Made by a program: the position numbers and the translations under genes. Below the pieces are notes generated by a model. The model had not been told where the DNA came from and searched no databases. It was given only the letters and a program-made list of their open reading frames with translations. DNA of 37,018 bases from Gnetum montanum (Eukaryota; Streptophyta; Gnetopsida; Gnetales; Gnetaceae), in NCBI GenBank assembly GCA_015680685.1, contig MNCI01034636.1, positions 764,956 to 801,973 of the forward strand. The letters are read 5' to 3'. Below, piece by piece: positions 9,546 to 20,925 of the stretch. Every line of letters begins with the position of its first letter. Positions within the stretch are counted from its first letter, which is position 1.

Positions 9546-10870
9546 TCTCTAATTAGTTTCTAGACAAACTCCTCTTTACTAGAGTAATAAGTGAAAAAAT
9601 GCATGAAAAAGAAATATGGTATAATGGCATCCTCACATGTCTTCTCACTCAAGAGATGCCATAAGAATTGGATTTTAGGAAAAAGTAATAATTTCTTCAT
9701 TACCTAAAATACTTCATGGAAATCAATGGACACCTTTACAAGGTGTGTGTCGATGGCCTGATCCGTTGGTGTGTCCCTGACAAAGATCAACTACACATTC
9801 TCTAGGATGCTCATGAAGGGCCTTGTAGAGGCCACTATGCAGGGAGACACACAACCATAAAAATCTTGATGGCAGAATACTATTGGCCTACAATCTTTAT
9901 GGATTCCCACCAATTCGTTAAGTCTTCTAAATGTTGTCAACATGATAGGGGGATGACCACTCACATGGAAGATCCTCAATAGTGGATTCAACCACTAGAG
10001 CCTTTCAACATATGGGGTGTTGACTTCATGGGTCCCATCGCACCCATGTTTAACAGAAAAGCATATATTATAGTAGCAATTGACTACTATAAAAAATGGA
10101 CAGAAGCAACAGCTGTTACTAATTGTACATCATCCACTGCTGCTAAATTGATACAAAAAGATATCATGAATAGGTTTGGGGTGCCATGTTCACTAATTTC
10201 TAATAATGGAACTCATTTCACAGGTGCCACATTTAGAAAATTAATGCAACGCTTGGGGGTAGCATGTAAATTCCTAACACCTTACCACCCCCAAGCCAAT
10301 GGTCAAGTAGACGTAACCAATTGGGAGATTATAAAAATATTAATGTGAACCATTAGCAAATATAAGAAGGACTGGAGTACAAAACTTAACGATGCTCTCT
10401 TGGCTTATCATTCAACTTGACAACTTCCTATTGGCTATTCTTCTTATGAGTTAGTGTATGGGAAACTTCCAACACTCCTAATTCAATCTGAGCTTCGTAC
10501 ACTCTCAACCACCTATGATCTAAACCTTGACCTAAGTATAGCATAGAAAAAAAGATTGATCAATCTGAACATGCTAGAAAAAAATTGCTTAGTGGCCTTA
10601 TTCTTGAATGAGGTGAACAAGGCATTCAGCAAGCAACGTCATGACCTTAGAATTAGAAAAGTAAAACTTCAACTAGGGGATTAGGTTCTTTATTAGAACC
10701 CCACACATGTACCCAAAAAGACAAAATTTCAAACATTGTGGGATGGACCTTATGTCATTGATCAAACCTTTTCCTCTATGTCCATGATAATTTATAGACC
10801 TGACTATCCAAATAAAGAGTAGTGATCAATATCCAATAAGTGAAACCTTTCCTAGAACCAAAATAGGCCA
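9546..10870 (+). pseudogene. Gypsy integrase, dead
   Basis: The N-terminal zinc module is visible at about 9,805-9,955: DAHEGPCRGHYAGRHTTIKI, EYYWPTIFMD, and KSSKCCQHDRG, where the C-x2-C pair appears damaged. The catalytic core starts near 10,010 with WGVDFMGPI (first Asp) and continues through WTEATAVTNCT. SNNGTHFTG has the second catalytic Asp changed to Asn, and HPQANGQVDVTN has the Glu changed to Asp. A C-terminal SH3-like part (LQLGD, WDGPYVIDQTF) ends near 10,850. A 106-codon stretch (10,028-10,348) is still open. Integrase would insert the cDNA into the genome; this copy has lost its active site and carries several stops. No chromodomain is seen, which with the reverse transcriptase sequence favours an Athila/Tat-like, non-chromovirus lineage. 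Confidence 0.85.
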
Positions 10871-13017
10871 GTGTAAATACCACCTTAGTAGATGGATAAT
10901 CATGTTCTATTTTTTGGATCTCCTCCCTCCAACTCAGTCATGGGGAAGATGGCCATCGATGTTGACCATTACCATGGCCTCTTAGTTTTTCTACCTTTTT
11001 TCACATTTTTTCTTTTCTAATTTTTCTAATTTTACACCATCTTTAGTACCTTTAAACTTTCTTGATTTTTTTACACTTTCTTATATTTTTTACTTTATAT
11101 TTCTTTCTTTTGTTTAAGTGTGATATTTTCTCATTTTTGCTAATCAATTCACTTTATTGTCATAAGACGTAGTGCTATTGTTGCTATTTACTAATGATGG
11201 TTTGTGCATCATGTGTGATTGTCATTGTATACTTTCTATTTTTGAATTATGATGTTTGATTACTTTGACATGTTTATTTTTCATAGAACAGGCAATGAGT
11301 CCACATCATCCACCCATCCAATGAACTCTACGATTTTCCTTGTTCTAGTAATTTGAGGTCCCTTTTTCATTAATGAAACTTTTAACCAATCAGTGACCTT
11401 GGTAGTTCTAGAATTAGGAAGGATTCAAAGGTTTGTAAAGGGTATGACTTCAAGGGAACTCAATACTCTTTGTACTCTTCTTCTTGCTTAAGTGCTTGAG
11501 TGTTTCTCATGGACTTCTTACCATTCCATACCACCCAATGATAGGAAGACAAAGAACATCATTGCATGGTGTGGTTTCCATCATTCAAAAAAAATGATGG
11601 GAATTCAAAGCACACACATTCGACATGAATAAGTCCTCACATGGTGTGACTTCCATTTCAAAAAAAAATAATGAAAATTTAAAGCACACCCCTTGGACAA
11701 ATAAAATGGATACAAGCATTGGTTAAGGGACTTGAACAACATGCACCTATGCCTAATAGTCCCCTCTAACTAAGGCCCTCTCTCTCTCAATTCCTAATTT
11801 TCCTTTCTTCTCTTTGTGGAATGGTGGTTGTTTTGTGGAATCACTCTTGTGTCTCGAGTGGCTGGATCGATCTTAGAGTGGTGATGTGAAGTCACTGAAA
11901 GTGGATGGTTTTGGTCTAGACTGAGGATGAAACTTCTCAGGTCATTTAAATCATAAATTCCACAAGGGAATTCTTATGACCTCAATTTGGGACTCCATTC
12001 CACCTTTTCTATCATCCATATATGCTACCATAACTCACCTCACTGTTGGGTTCTATGTTATGCTCTATGTCTTAGTCTAATGTGTTGGGATTCTTGAGTG
12101 GATTCTTTTGGGTTGGTCCTTAACTTGTCATGATCATTAAATCGACTATGGGGCCCATAAACTTCTTAGTTGAGGTTATGCAAGGGTAAAAATGGCATGA
12201 GCCTACTATGGGGAGGACCCACTTGCATAGCTCTTGGCTTGATTACTTAAGGTTCCTTACCTTTGACATCGCTATAATAATATATTTCACATTTTCCATT
12301 GTGTAAACCACTCAGTACTCCTTAATCTTTCATTGCATTCATCCATTAAATTAATTTTTCTTCCATTGTTTTAATTTACAAACTTCAACATCCTCTTCTC
12401 ATGATTTCATACTATTCTTGGTTTTCTAAGCTTTCATTTGACCACACTTTCATCAAAAAATTCCTTGTATTTTGAAAGTTTGACTAAAGTCAATGGAAGT
12501 CAACAGTGGTCAATAGCTATGTCAACGAGGCCTTGTTGATACAGTACAAAAATACTATATATACCATTAAAAATTTTGGAATTTTTTGCAATTTTCTCAT
12601 AACACACGGGGTACTTTTACAATTTTTCAAATCCCAAAACCTTCCAGAGACCATAACTTTCAAACCATGTGTCCAAATCACTCTACTTTTCAATCTTGCA
12701 CTTACTAGAGGTAAGATCTTTATTGTGGGGGTTGCAAACCTTAAGGTTTCCAATGAAATTTTGAAAATTTTTCTAATTCCCCCAAGGGTTAGTAAGCTTA
12801 ACAACATAAAAATATCAACTCTTTTGATAGTTAACCCTTCCAACAACCTCTGGGATGAATTATTCATAATAGAACATAAAATAAATAATAATTGGGTTCA
12901 CTAAATTAGCCATAATCACAGCTTAGCCAAGTGTAGCTATCCTAAAAAGTTAAGGGATCCTAATTGTTTTAAGGTTACAAAATGATTGCTAATCCATGGC
13001 CTTATTGTGATTATAGA
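10871..13017. other. Noncoding tail after the gypsy element
   Basis: No gene seen. A T-rich stretch occupies 10,980-11,160. A 75-bp duplication lies at 11,565-11,706. The rest may hold the decayed 3' untranslated region and LTR of the Athila/Tat-like element, but I could not find matching LTR ends. At 12,506-12,904 both strands are open for more than 110 codons, with no recognisable protein. A short GAGGCCTTGTTGAT at about 12,521 equals a U3 word of the LTR at 16,125, but the surrounding sequence does not align. Confidence 0.4.
11565..11706 (+). repeat. 75-bp tandem duplication
   Basis: Two copies lie head to tail at 11,565-11,639 and 11,640-11,706. Each begins CATGGTGTG, then has TTCCAT, an A8-A9 run, AATGA or TGATG, AATT, and AAAGCACAC. 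The second copy is slightly shorter and diverged. Confidence 0.75.
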
Positions 13018-15960
13018 TGGCACCTAAACAAAAGCATCTGCAAGAAGGAGAACCCTCAAAACCATAGGAGAAGTGACCTAGAGCTAGAAGGGGCTAGCAG
13101 GAACAAGGCCAAGAACTTCTAGAGGCAACCCATGTAATGGGACCTCTTTGAGATGAACCCGAAGTGAAATCTATCTAATAGATTCCAAAGGAAAGAGTTC
13201 CTACCGAACAATCCCAATGAGGAGAAGTGCCTAGACCCGTGCTAAAGCTTGAGGTCACTCTAACTCAAGCTTTGGTAAACATCATCAAGTCCCAAGAAAT
13301 CCAAAGATCAATTCTTCAAGAGATAAACTTTGGGCCATTTCTAAAAAAAGCTCTAAGAATGTCAAGACATAATTGCAAGCCTCTCCCATATGGCCAGTCA
13401 TCACATCTAGTGGGGAATGGTACATGGGAGAGACCTATCTCTTCTAGAATAGCCGAAGGCTAGGGTTCATTGTAAAAATCAATGACATTCAAGTGTCTTA
13501 CTCAGTGGAAGCCATTGCACAAACACTTAGGTTGCCAAACAGTGGAACACAGTTGGTAGAGATATCAACAAAGGGAAATCCTAAGGCAAAAAGGAAATGG
13601 ACCCAGTGATGCTACGGGGTGAATTATAAAGAGTATGGTGCACTCACACTGGCAAAGTGGATTTATTTCAAGATTGCTACCTATCACCTCAATCCAACAA
13701 TGAGGCCAAGCAAGGTGACTACTTTCTCTACTCAAGCATGCACTACTCTAAGCAGGAAATTTCCTGTTAACCTTCCACAAGCGATTTATTTGAAGATCAA
13801 GAAGCACTTCAAGGAGAACAAACATGGAAGGAAAACCTTTCCCTTTCTCTTCCTTATCAGAAAACTCTGTAAAAGGGTAGGCATTATTAACTATTCTAAT
13901 GATACTCTCAGGCACACCCCCTTGGCCTCATGGGCAGAAATCATGAAAGATAAGACACCAGTGACCACTCAAGAAGAGAAGCTACCATTACTGCCACCCA
14001 CTCAGGAGATAACACTAGAGGCCTGTGCAATTCTTGAGCATCTATGTCAAATCCAAGAATAGCTCTTAAGTGAATAAGAGAACCAAGTAGGAATGAGTGG
14101 GATGGATCCATCTGTGTATTGGTTAGTGATAAGTCACCTTAATGAGGTGGCCCAAACACTTAGTCAAATGGAGAAGGGTGGTTCCATTTTCTCTGTCCAA
14201 ATAATGCAGTTGACATCAAGGTTGGATTCCAACACTTGAGAGCTGATGATGTCACTAGCAACACACCATTTATTCCTAGAAATCTCTAGGAATGCCTCCA
14301 CTTTCGCAGTGCAGTTGGAGGAAAGTGAAGAGACAACTAGCTTGGTGATGCAGCACCAAGGGTAGGAGATAGCAGTAGAAGTGGTAGTTGATCATGTAGC
14401 AGAAGCATTGAATGCATCCACAACATAGGTACTAGACATATATACAATTCAAGACATCTAGACGTCTACAGGCATGATTAGCAGGAAATCAAATGTAACC
14501 CAACATGAATAGTTACTAGAATAACTAGTAGGAATTGAGCAACCAACTTCAAACATATTTAATCTTCTAGAGAACATCATCACAACCCAGTCAGAGCTAT
14601 TGAATGCAAGGGATAGATGCATTATTTTGGAGGGACAACTAGAAATGGCCCAAGAGAAAAATCAATGCTTAGCTATGGAGGTTGCCGAACTTTGTGCCTG
14701 ACTTATAGAATAAGAAATCCTCATCCCAGCAATGATAAGAGATGAAGCTATCAAACAGCTTCAAGAAAAATTTCAAAAGGCTAAGGAGGAAGTAGTAATG
14801 GCCACCTTCAAATAGTCCATGGTGGAAGCTGAAACGCACTCAATCAAAATTGACTTGAATCAGATGCACTAAGAGAATGAAGCATTGATCGCATAAAATC
14901 ATCACTTGTGAAATGTTGATGCTCAAAGAGATCAAATGCAAGAATTCATTCATCAAGAGCAAGAGCAGCTTGCCAGAGTCAACACTGAACTAAGGAAATT
15001 AGCCACGAAGAATAGCAATCTATCAATGGAGGAGGTATACACCTTGCAACAAAAGTCTACCATTGAAATCATTGCCTGGAAGAACAAAGCACTCAAATTT
15101 GAGAAAGTAAAGAATCACTACAGGGACCAAGTTGGCTTGCAAAAGGAAATTAGTGAAAAATAAATCCAGATGACAAAGGAAAAAGTGAATTAAACCCTCT
15201 AGCAACTCCAATAAGGAAGAGACATGTGGTAGCCCATCCTTGATGGGATTAATGCCTAAAACAAAGTGGAGATTTACTTGAAGGAGTTGCAAATTGACTA
15301 AATGATAGAGTATATGGAGTTTTTCAATCTTCATTATGTAAACCTAGCAATGCTGATAGTCGGACAACCGTAATCAAAATTGGAGAAACAAGTGGCTATC
15401 TCGTATCTGCTATACAAGGCTAAGTTCAAGCAGCACAAAGACAGTAAGAACAAGCATGAGACTGCTAATGCTAAACTTGAAGTTCTTAGAGGGCAACTGA
15501 AAGATCAATGATCTATTGCTGAGAACCTAGCCAAATGGATAAATGACTACTAGGAGCTGAAAGACATAATCAAGGTGTTTGACACTAAACATAAACAATT
15601 CACTACCTAGTTTGTTAATGCTAATAGGAGTTTTTTTTCAACAATCCCATGTCCTTGGGATATGCCCATTCCAACCCACATTGGGTAAGTTATGTGGATA
15701 GTGCATGATCCTAGGAGTAAGGAGGAAAAAATGGAAGAAGTACTAGATGTTTTTTTCCTTCAACCTGAAGTCACTATAGCAGCAGGACAATCGCAACCAC
15801 CTCAACCATTGCCAGTGTCTGAAGCTAGTGAAGGTCCCTCAAAGCCTTAGGAATCACCACTGCCTAGGACCATTCGATCTTTCCCAACAAGCTTTACACC
15901 ATCAACGAATATGTTGTCCAATTTTTGAAGAGTTATGTCATGGTGTTTAATTTTGTGTCC
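13018..15960 (+). pseudogene. Long gag-like/coiled-coil reading frame of a pol-less retroelement (copy 1)
   Basis: A probable start at 13,018 (MAPKQK) leads into a basic N-terminal part in another frame. From about 13,440 to 15,960 a single frame (~840 codons) persists without frameshift but with about 25 stops. First comes a globular gag-like domain (13,493-14,060: YSVEAIAQTLRLPN, WIYFKIATYHLNP, FPFLFLIRKLCKRVGI, YSNDTL), resembling the plant 'putative transposon protein' (Transposase_32-like) domain found in non-autonomous LTR elements. A long Glu/Lys/Gln-rich coiled coil follows (about 14,540-15,600; QEQEQLARVNTELRKLATKN, KAKFKQHKDSKNKHETANAK). The end is Pro/Ser-rich (QSQPPQPLPVSE). No protease, reverse transcriptase or integrase is present. 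A purine tract and LTR follow. A shorter homologue lies at 32,200-32,810. Confidence 0.6.
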
Positions 15961-16110
15961 TGAACACCACCATTTTTGTAATGTGTTGACCCGTACACCT
16001 GGGCAGTCCATTTTTTCTGAAGTCAATCAATTTGTTTTCTTGAAGAAAAGTTAGTCAATAATCCCATACCTTTCCAATTTTGTAAAAGAACTCAAGAACA
16101 AGTTTTCATT

Positions 16111-16124
16111 CAGTCGTGGGGGTA
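16111..16124 (+). other. Polypurine tract next to LTR copy 2
   Basis: CAGTCGTGGGGGTA directly precedes the TGATGAG LTR start. Position and G-rich content fit the plus-strand primer of an LTR retrotransposon, though it is short and not purely purine. Confidence 0.5.
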
Positions 16125-17023
16125 TGATGAGTTGTTGTTGGTTGCCTGCATTGATGAGGCCTTGTTGATGCATCTTTCCATGCATCGACTAGGCCCCATC
16201 GACATAGTGTCTATCCAACGCCTATAAATATGTACCTACTAACTACATTTATGGAAATCTAGATTTCAATTACAGTGAAACTCTTGCATTTTTTCTATTC
16301 AAAAGTTAGTATTGTTTTCGTGAGTGTCTACAACAAGAGTCATTGAGTGTACAAATCTTTATTCAAGCATTTTTGTACTTAAGCACAACAGTGTGTGCGA
16401 CAATAAAGACAAGCTTTCTGATAAACCTTGCAGCACTTTGGATAGATTAGCTATTTTATTTATGCATTCAATGTTTTCAATTATTTCTTAATTGTTCTCA
16501 ATTATTTCACAAATATTTTCCAACATTTGAGTTAATTAGGTTATTGAGCTAGATAAATTAAATACATAAGTACAACCACTTTGAGCATAAAACGTATTTT
16601 CTTGGTAATCCTAGTAACGTTATTGCTTGCTATGCCCAGTAGCATAGCATTTGATCACCCAACAGTGGATACGTGGGTTCCAAACATGTACAGAAAGTGG
16701 GAATGGATACTTATGTTAGGATTAGTTAAATGATTAGTTAATTAAGTTAATTTAGAATAGTTAATCAAATCATTTTTATCTACAATTCAAACACCCAACT
16801 ATAAAATACAAAAATGATAAAAATTGAATGCCTTAGTTACACTTAACCATACCAACGAATGTCACAAGTGTAATTGGGAAGACAACAATTAACCTTAAAG
16901 CTAGATTCACTTCCTAAAGGGATAGTGCACTGAAAATGATAAAGCCCACAAAATTTGATCAGATCACGTGTGAATGCTTTGTGATTCATATGGTTGGGTG
17001 TAGGGGTACCTTGTCGCTCATCA
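16125..17023 (+). mobile_element. Complete 899-bp LTR (copy 2), TGATGAG...CTCATCA
   Basis: The ends are a perfect 7-bp inverted repeat, TGATGAG and CTCATCA, starting TG and ending CA. The right boundary is supported independently: homology with the young copy at 36,670-37,018 (minus strand) stops exactly after CTCATCA. Inside are a U3 palindrome (16,150-16,203), TATAAATA (16,223-16,230) and AATAAAG (16,402). The last third aligns with the young copy through landmarks AAGTGGGAATGGATAC, CTTAACCATAC, GGGAAGACAACAATTAACC and GTGTAGGGGTACCTTG. It lies immediately after the pol-less element and is read as its 3' LTR. No matching 5' LTR was found upstream. The five bases after it are AGTTC. Confidence 0.75.
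16150..16203 (+). promoter_or_regulatory. Palindrome in LTR U3
   Basis: The 24-base arms (16,150-16,173 and 16,180-16,203) match at 19 of 24 positions around a 6-base loop (CTTTCC). Four of the five mismatches are transitions, so the ancestral palindrome was probably nearly perfect. It sits about 20 bp upstream of the TATA box and could be a dimeric transcription-factor site or a hairpin. Copy 1 retains a weaker version (GTTAATGCAT at about 5,419 against ATGCATTAAC at 5,451). Confidence 0.6.
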
Positions 17024-17096
17024 AGTTCTCTTCATTAGTAAGACTACCTATAGGATACATTTACATGAGATCCATGACAATTTGAATTTGTATTTT

Positions 17097-17194
17097 GTTA
17101 GAGCATGCATATGATTTTTTATTATTATTTTAGTATTATGGATCACATCCTTGTAAGTAATTTATATATAAGGCTTGGTTTTGGATGCTCTAAC
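17097..17194. repeat. 10-bp perfect inverted repeat within a possible short LTR
   Basis: GTTAGAGCAT (17,097-17,106) and ATGCTCTAAC (17,185-17,194) are perfect inverted repeats around 78 bases of AT-rich DNA containing TATATAAGG. The interval 17,096-17,261 (TGTTAGAG...ATATTACA) resembles a short copia-type LTR, but no target duplication or primer-binding site confirms it. Confidence 0.4.
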
Positions 17195-17261
17195 CAAGCA
17201 AGAGCTCGCTTGAGAAGGATACTCATTCATACAAAGAATTTTAATATTGTTGAATATTACA

Positions 17262-17689
17262 AGGGAGCATAATGGTATGGGGATGTTAATGGAATTAGAC
17301 AAATTTTTTTATCCTTTTTGTGCATCATATTCATTGTACAGTAGTTAATTTACTTGTTAATTATCAAGGGACTCATCTTTTATGCTATTATATACTATCA
17401 TATTTATTTTTCCTTTTAATTACTTAATTTCTATCACTGGACTAATTATGTACATTGAAGACAACATAGACTTTGTTTGGAGTACTAGTGCTTTTAAGAT
17501 TATTAAAATGACTTATGCAAACTTTTAGAGTTTGTTTTTACTTATGCACTATGTGGAATTTATTTGCATCATGTTTTCTCTAATCTAGGTATTATGTTAT
17601 TTTATGGTACAGATATTTCCTTGTAGCAAGGAACTTCTCATGTGTCCCAGCATAAGAGGGGTCATATGTAGGGATAATATTTAGGATCT
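17262..17689. other. No gene seen
   Basis: AT-rich sequence without a recognisable frame, lying between the inverted-repeat segment and the next gag-like frame. Confidence 0.4.
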
Positions 17690-18940
17690 TTAGATTTGAA
17701 ATCATGGAGACATGATCATAAGGAGTGCATGGAGTGTCTAGATCATAAGCAATGGGAGGCAAAGTTCTCTATGGTGCAATTAAGGGTACCTAGGAACTTC
17801 AAGACTCTCATGAAGTTGGTGAACTCACTAGTTTTCTACTTTCTTGATAGTTCATAACCTCAAGTTCATGTTAATGAAAGGCAAGGTATTCTACAAGAAG
17901 GAGGCTCATCAATTTTATTTGAAATTTTAAAGGATCTTGCCTACATATTATACTTTTTAGGTTGGTACCAGGTCATATGACATTAATGAGGTTCTTATTT
18001 CTTAGGTACTTAAGATGTAGGTTGGACTAAACAAGTAGCATTTTGTAGCAGCATCTTCAAAGAGGAAGACTCAGTTGGTTGAGCTCTTTCCTAAGGTTAC
18101 AATGAATGAGACAAGGTGGTCCTACAAGAATCTTTCTCTAGAAAGGAGGATTCTTGCTAGGGTAGTGATGATGAATGTTCTTAGTAGCTCTTATTTCATG
18201 CATGTCATGTCCCTTGGCATAATGGTCATAATGGTCATGTATCCTTAATTATCCATTTTTTATCTTATCCAAGATGGAGTTGGTGGTTAGAGATGCTAAT
18301 GGGATCCCTTTCCCATTGATGATCTCAACATTATATCAACATTTCTAGATTTAGCCACCTCTCCTACCCATTAAGAAGATAGTTGCTTAGGGCAAGGAAT
18401 AGTTCTTAGATTTGGGATGCACCATTTTTACCTAGTAACCGCCCTAGATATGGTATGAGGAGATTTGCTAGATTTCTAATCCACATGTACTTAATGATGA
18501 ATGCATAGCACTTGAGAGACCCATTATGTTAAGGAGTAGTAGTAGGGCATGACAGGTTATGATCAAGCTTCAGTAAAAGCTAAATAATAGATCATGGCCC
18601 AACTGGATGCATTGTAGGCAAGCCTCATTACACATTGTAATGAGATAGAGGCACATATTCATGCCTATTATGACTAGCTAGAGAGGAGGTAGTATTAGAG
18701 GGCCTCCAATGTGGAGATACTAAACCATCATAAGATTTCCAATATGAGGAAGTTGCATCACACTGTTAGCCATCAAGAGGTTGGTGAATAGGTGAAATCA
18801 TAGTTTGTACTAATGGATTCCCCGATCACCAACGATAAGCAAGCTAGACCATTTGGCCCTACATACTAGGAGGAGGATGAGATGATTAAGGAGAACTTTA
18901 TGAGTGAGGAGGTCAATGAGGGTGCTTCTTGAAACACCAT
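17690..18940 (+). pseudogene. Unclassified gag-like reading frame, dead
   Basis: Plus-strand pieces look like protein in several frames: ECMECLDHKQWEAKF and VPRNFKTLMKLVNSLVFYFL (17,725-17,850), QEGGSSILFEILKDLAYIL (17,895-17,955), KRKTQLVELFPKVTMNETRW (18,060-18,120) followed by LSLERRILARVVMMNVLSSS, and DANGIPFPLMISTLYQHF (18,292-18,345). A helical part follows (LDALQASLITHCNEIEAHIH), ending in an acidic tail (EEDEMIKENFMSEEVNEGA) near 18,930. The order globular domain, short coiled coil, acidic tail resembles gag-like proteins of non-autonomous plant LTR elements. It does not align obviously with the copies at 13 kb or 32 kb. No pol follows. There are many stops and several frame changes. 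Confidence 0.4.
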
Positions 18941-19505
18941 CAAAAATTCATGTTTGTAACCTTCATTTCCCAACTTGAGGTAAGATTTTATTGTAAATGT
19001 AAGATTTGTAATCTAAGAGCTACAATCTTGCATACTTTAGCTTTTGGGGCTAAAAATACCTTAAAACTCATTGTTTCCTAGCTTCCCAAGTGGAAAAAGA
19101 TACCTCATACCTATATTTGGGCTGGGGAAGGTTGAAAATGCCTTGTGAGTGGCCAAAATTGACATTTTCATGGGTTTTTATAGAGGTATAGCATCAACTA
19201 CGCTGGAACCATCTCTAGCTCCCCTGGTGTAGATGAAGTTGATGGGATTTCCCATTTTCAACCTAGCATAGTCACCACAAAGACCCAAAACCAAAACCCA
19301 ATGAAGATGTAGCATTAGAATTATTGGGATTTTTCCATTTCTAGTCTCCCAACACTAGCATAGTCATCCCAATTTTTCAGCAATTACAATATCAGCAAGA
19401 CAATAGTATCAATGGGACAACAATATCAATGGGACAACGAAACAATGAGACAATGAAGTTTGCAACATTTCCTAATGTTGGAATTGATTGTATGTTCCAA
19501 CAACT
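18941..19505. other. No gene seen; contains a short 17-bp repeat
   Basis: Noncoding AT-rich DNA. The only structure noticed is the ~17-bp tandem repeat at 19,401-19,458, listed separately. Confidence 0.4.
19401..19458 (+). repeat. 17-bp imperfect tandem repeat (about 3.5 units)
   Basis: Units CAATAGTATCAATGGGA, CAACAATATCAATGGGA, CAACGAAACAATGAGA and a partial CAATGAAG follow one another. The third unit is one base shorter. Confidence 0.7.
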
Positions 19506-19615
19506 TTAGTGTAGTTGGGATGGTCAACAAAAGTATGTTTATCATTTATAGTAAATGGATGGCTTTAGGTGGCTATAGGGTATTCCAAAATTACTATAAA
19601 TGGTAACTACACTAA
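19506..19615. repeat. Nested inverted repeat (foldback)
   Basis: The outer arms TTAGTGTAGTT (19,506-19,516) and AACTACACTAA (19,605-19,615) are perfect complements over 11 bp. The inner arms CATTTATAGTAA (19,543-19,554) and TTACTATAAATG (19,591-19,602) are perfect over 12 bp. The left arms are separated by 26 bases and the right arms by 2, so the left side has an insertion or the right side a deletion. It could be a small foldback or MITE-like element; no target duplication was identified. Confidence 0.6.
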
Positions 19616-20925
19616 GGAGAGATGACCATTGACACCTGTAAGTTGATACCAATCTTTCAAAAATCATGTCAACGATGTGTAGCCCACAAAATAGCCAATT
19701 TCACCCTATATAAACCATACGTAAATACCCTAATCTAGTTCCACCACTTTGGCACACAAAAAATACACTTTACAAACATTTTCCAACACCCAATAGAACT
19801 TTGTAGCAAATACATTTTTATAACCTTGTAGCACTTTTAAGAAAAACTGGTGTCTACGTTGGGCACAAAGACTCTCATGTGACACCATTGCACCAAAAGT
19901 ACAACACCATTCCATAGCCATAGTTGTAGATCTTTGTGAAAACTAGTGGGAGTTGATGAAAATGGAAGTTGGGAAACATCCAGATCGTGGAGCTTCAAGT
20001 GTAAATTGCAAGTTCCAATGGACTTCAAGCACCCTCTTCAACAACTTCGTTCATGCCCAAGCACATAATCTATACCTTCTAAAATTTGTACTTTATTTTC
20101 CATTTTCAATAAAATCATAGTTTATTGTATGTAAATCTAATTTCACATTTATGTTTCTATGTCAAATTTCATTCCAGATTTACAATTTCATTTCCATTTA
20201 TCATTTTCTTATTTTCTCATCTTTTCATTTTCTCATTTTTGTTGACACTTTCATAAATACCTAGGTGATCAGCCAAACCATCCAAGGTACCTTCAATTCC
20301 ATTTTTGGAGACCCTTGGAATTCAAGATTAAGACTATTCTGTTGCTTGGGATTTTTGGTTTCCATTCCAACAATCAAAATTTCTAGGTCCAATAGTTTTT
20401 TGGCACTATAAGGAAGGCCTCCACTCAAATTCTTGGCCATAAATCCCTTTTCCAATTTTTTCCAATACCAAATCTGCTATGTTTCTATTATTCCATTATT
20501 CAATTATTCTACTATTCCATTAAAACCAACATTTGTGGCCTAAACCCTTTCCCACATACATCAATGTAGTTGTTGTAATAGAGTTGGGCTGTTGCTATAA
20601 TTTTACAACAACTATTGGTTTCCTTGGGACCAACATAGTTGACTATTAAAACACTTTTTCAATTAATACCCAATCCCATCAATACCTTTTCCCATTAATA
20701 TCTTTAATACCCAATTCTATTAATACATAGTTTCACTAAAACTCAATTCTGATTTTCACCACTCAACAATAGTTTCCTACTATCTTTCCATTTTTGGTCA
20801 ACTACATTAGGGGATTATACCACATATTCTGTTTTTACTAAAAATAATAAAAAAAATCCCAAAGTACACTTTCAACATGTCATTCAGTGAGTTGATAATT
20901 TTGCAATCCTTAAGGCTTAGGGGGT
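19616..20925 (+). other. Probable 5' leader/LTR region of the gypsy gag at 21 kb; no gene
   Basis: No coding sequence recognised. CCCTATATAAACC at about 19,705 resembles a promoter TATA box, and TTTTCAATAAAATC at about 20,102 a polyadenylation signal. A pyrimidine-rich stretch fills 20,180-20,245. This order upstream of a plus-strand gag fits a decayed 5' LTR plus leader, but LTR ends and a primer-binding site could not be placed. Confidence 0.35.

Noticed and set aside
12515-12545. Possible 5' LTR start (GAGGCCTTGTTGAT) for the 13-kb element
   Set aside because: Only about 14 bases match the U3 of the LTR at 16,125; the following 400 bases do not align and there is no CTCATCA end before 13,018.
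12506-12904. 132-codon plus frame and 116-codon antisense frame
   Set aside because: Mutually antisense, no recognisable protein; probably untranslated retroelement sequence.
17096-17261. Short copia-type solo LTR
   Set aside because: TG start, TATA-like word and inverted repeat are suggestive, but no target duplication, primer-binding site or second copy was found; kept only as an inverted repeat.
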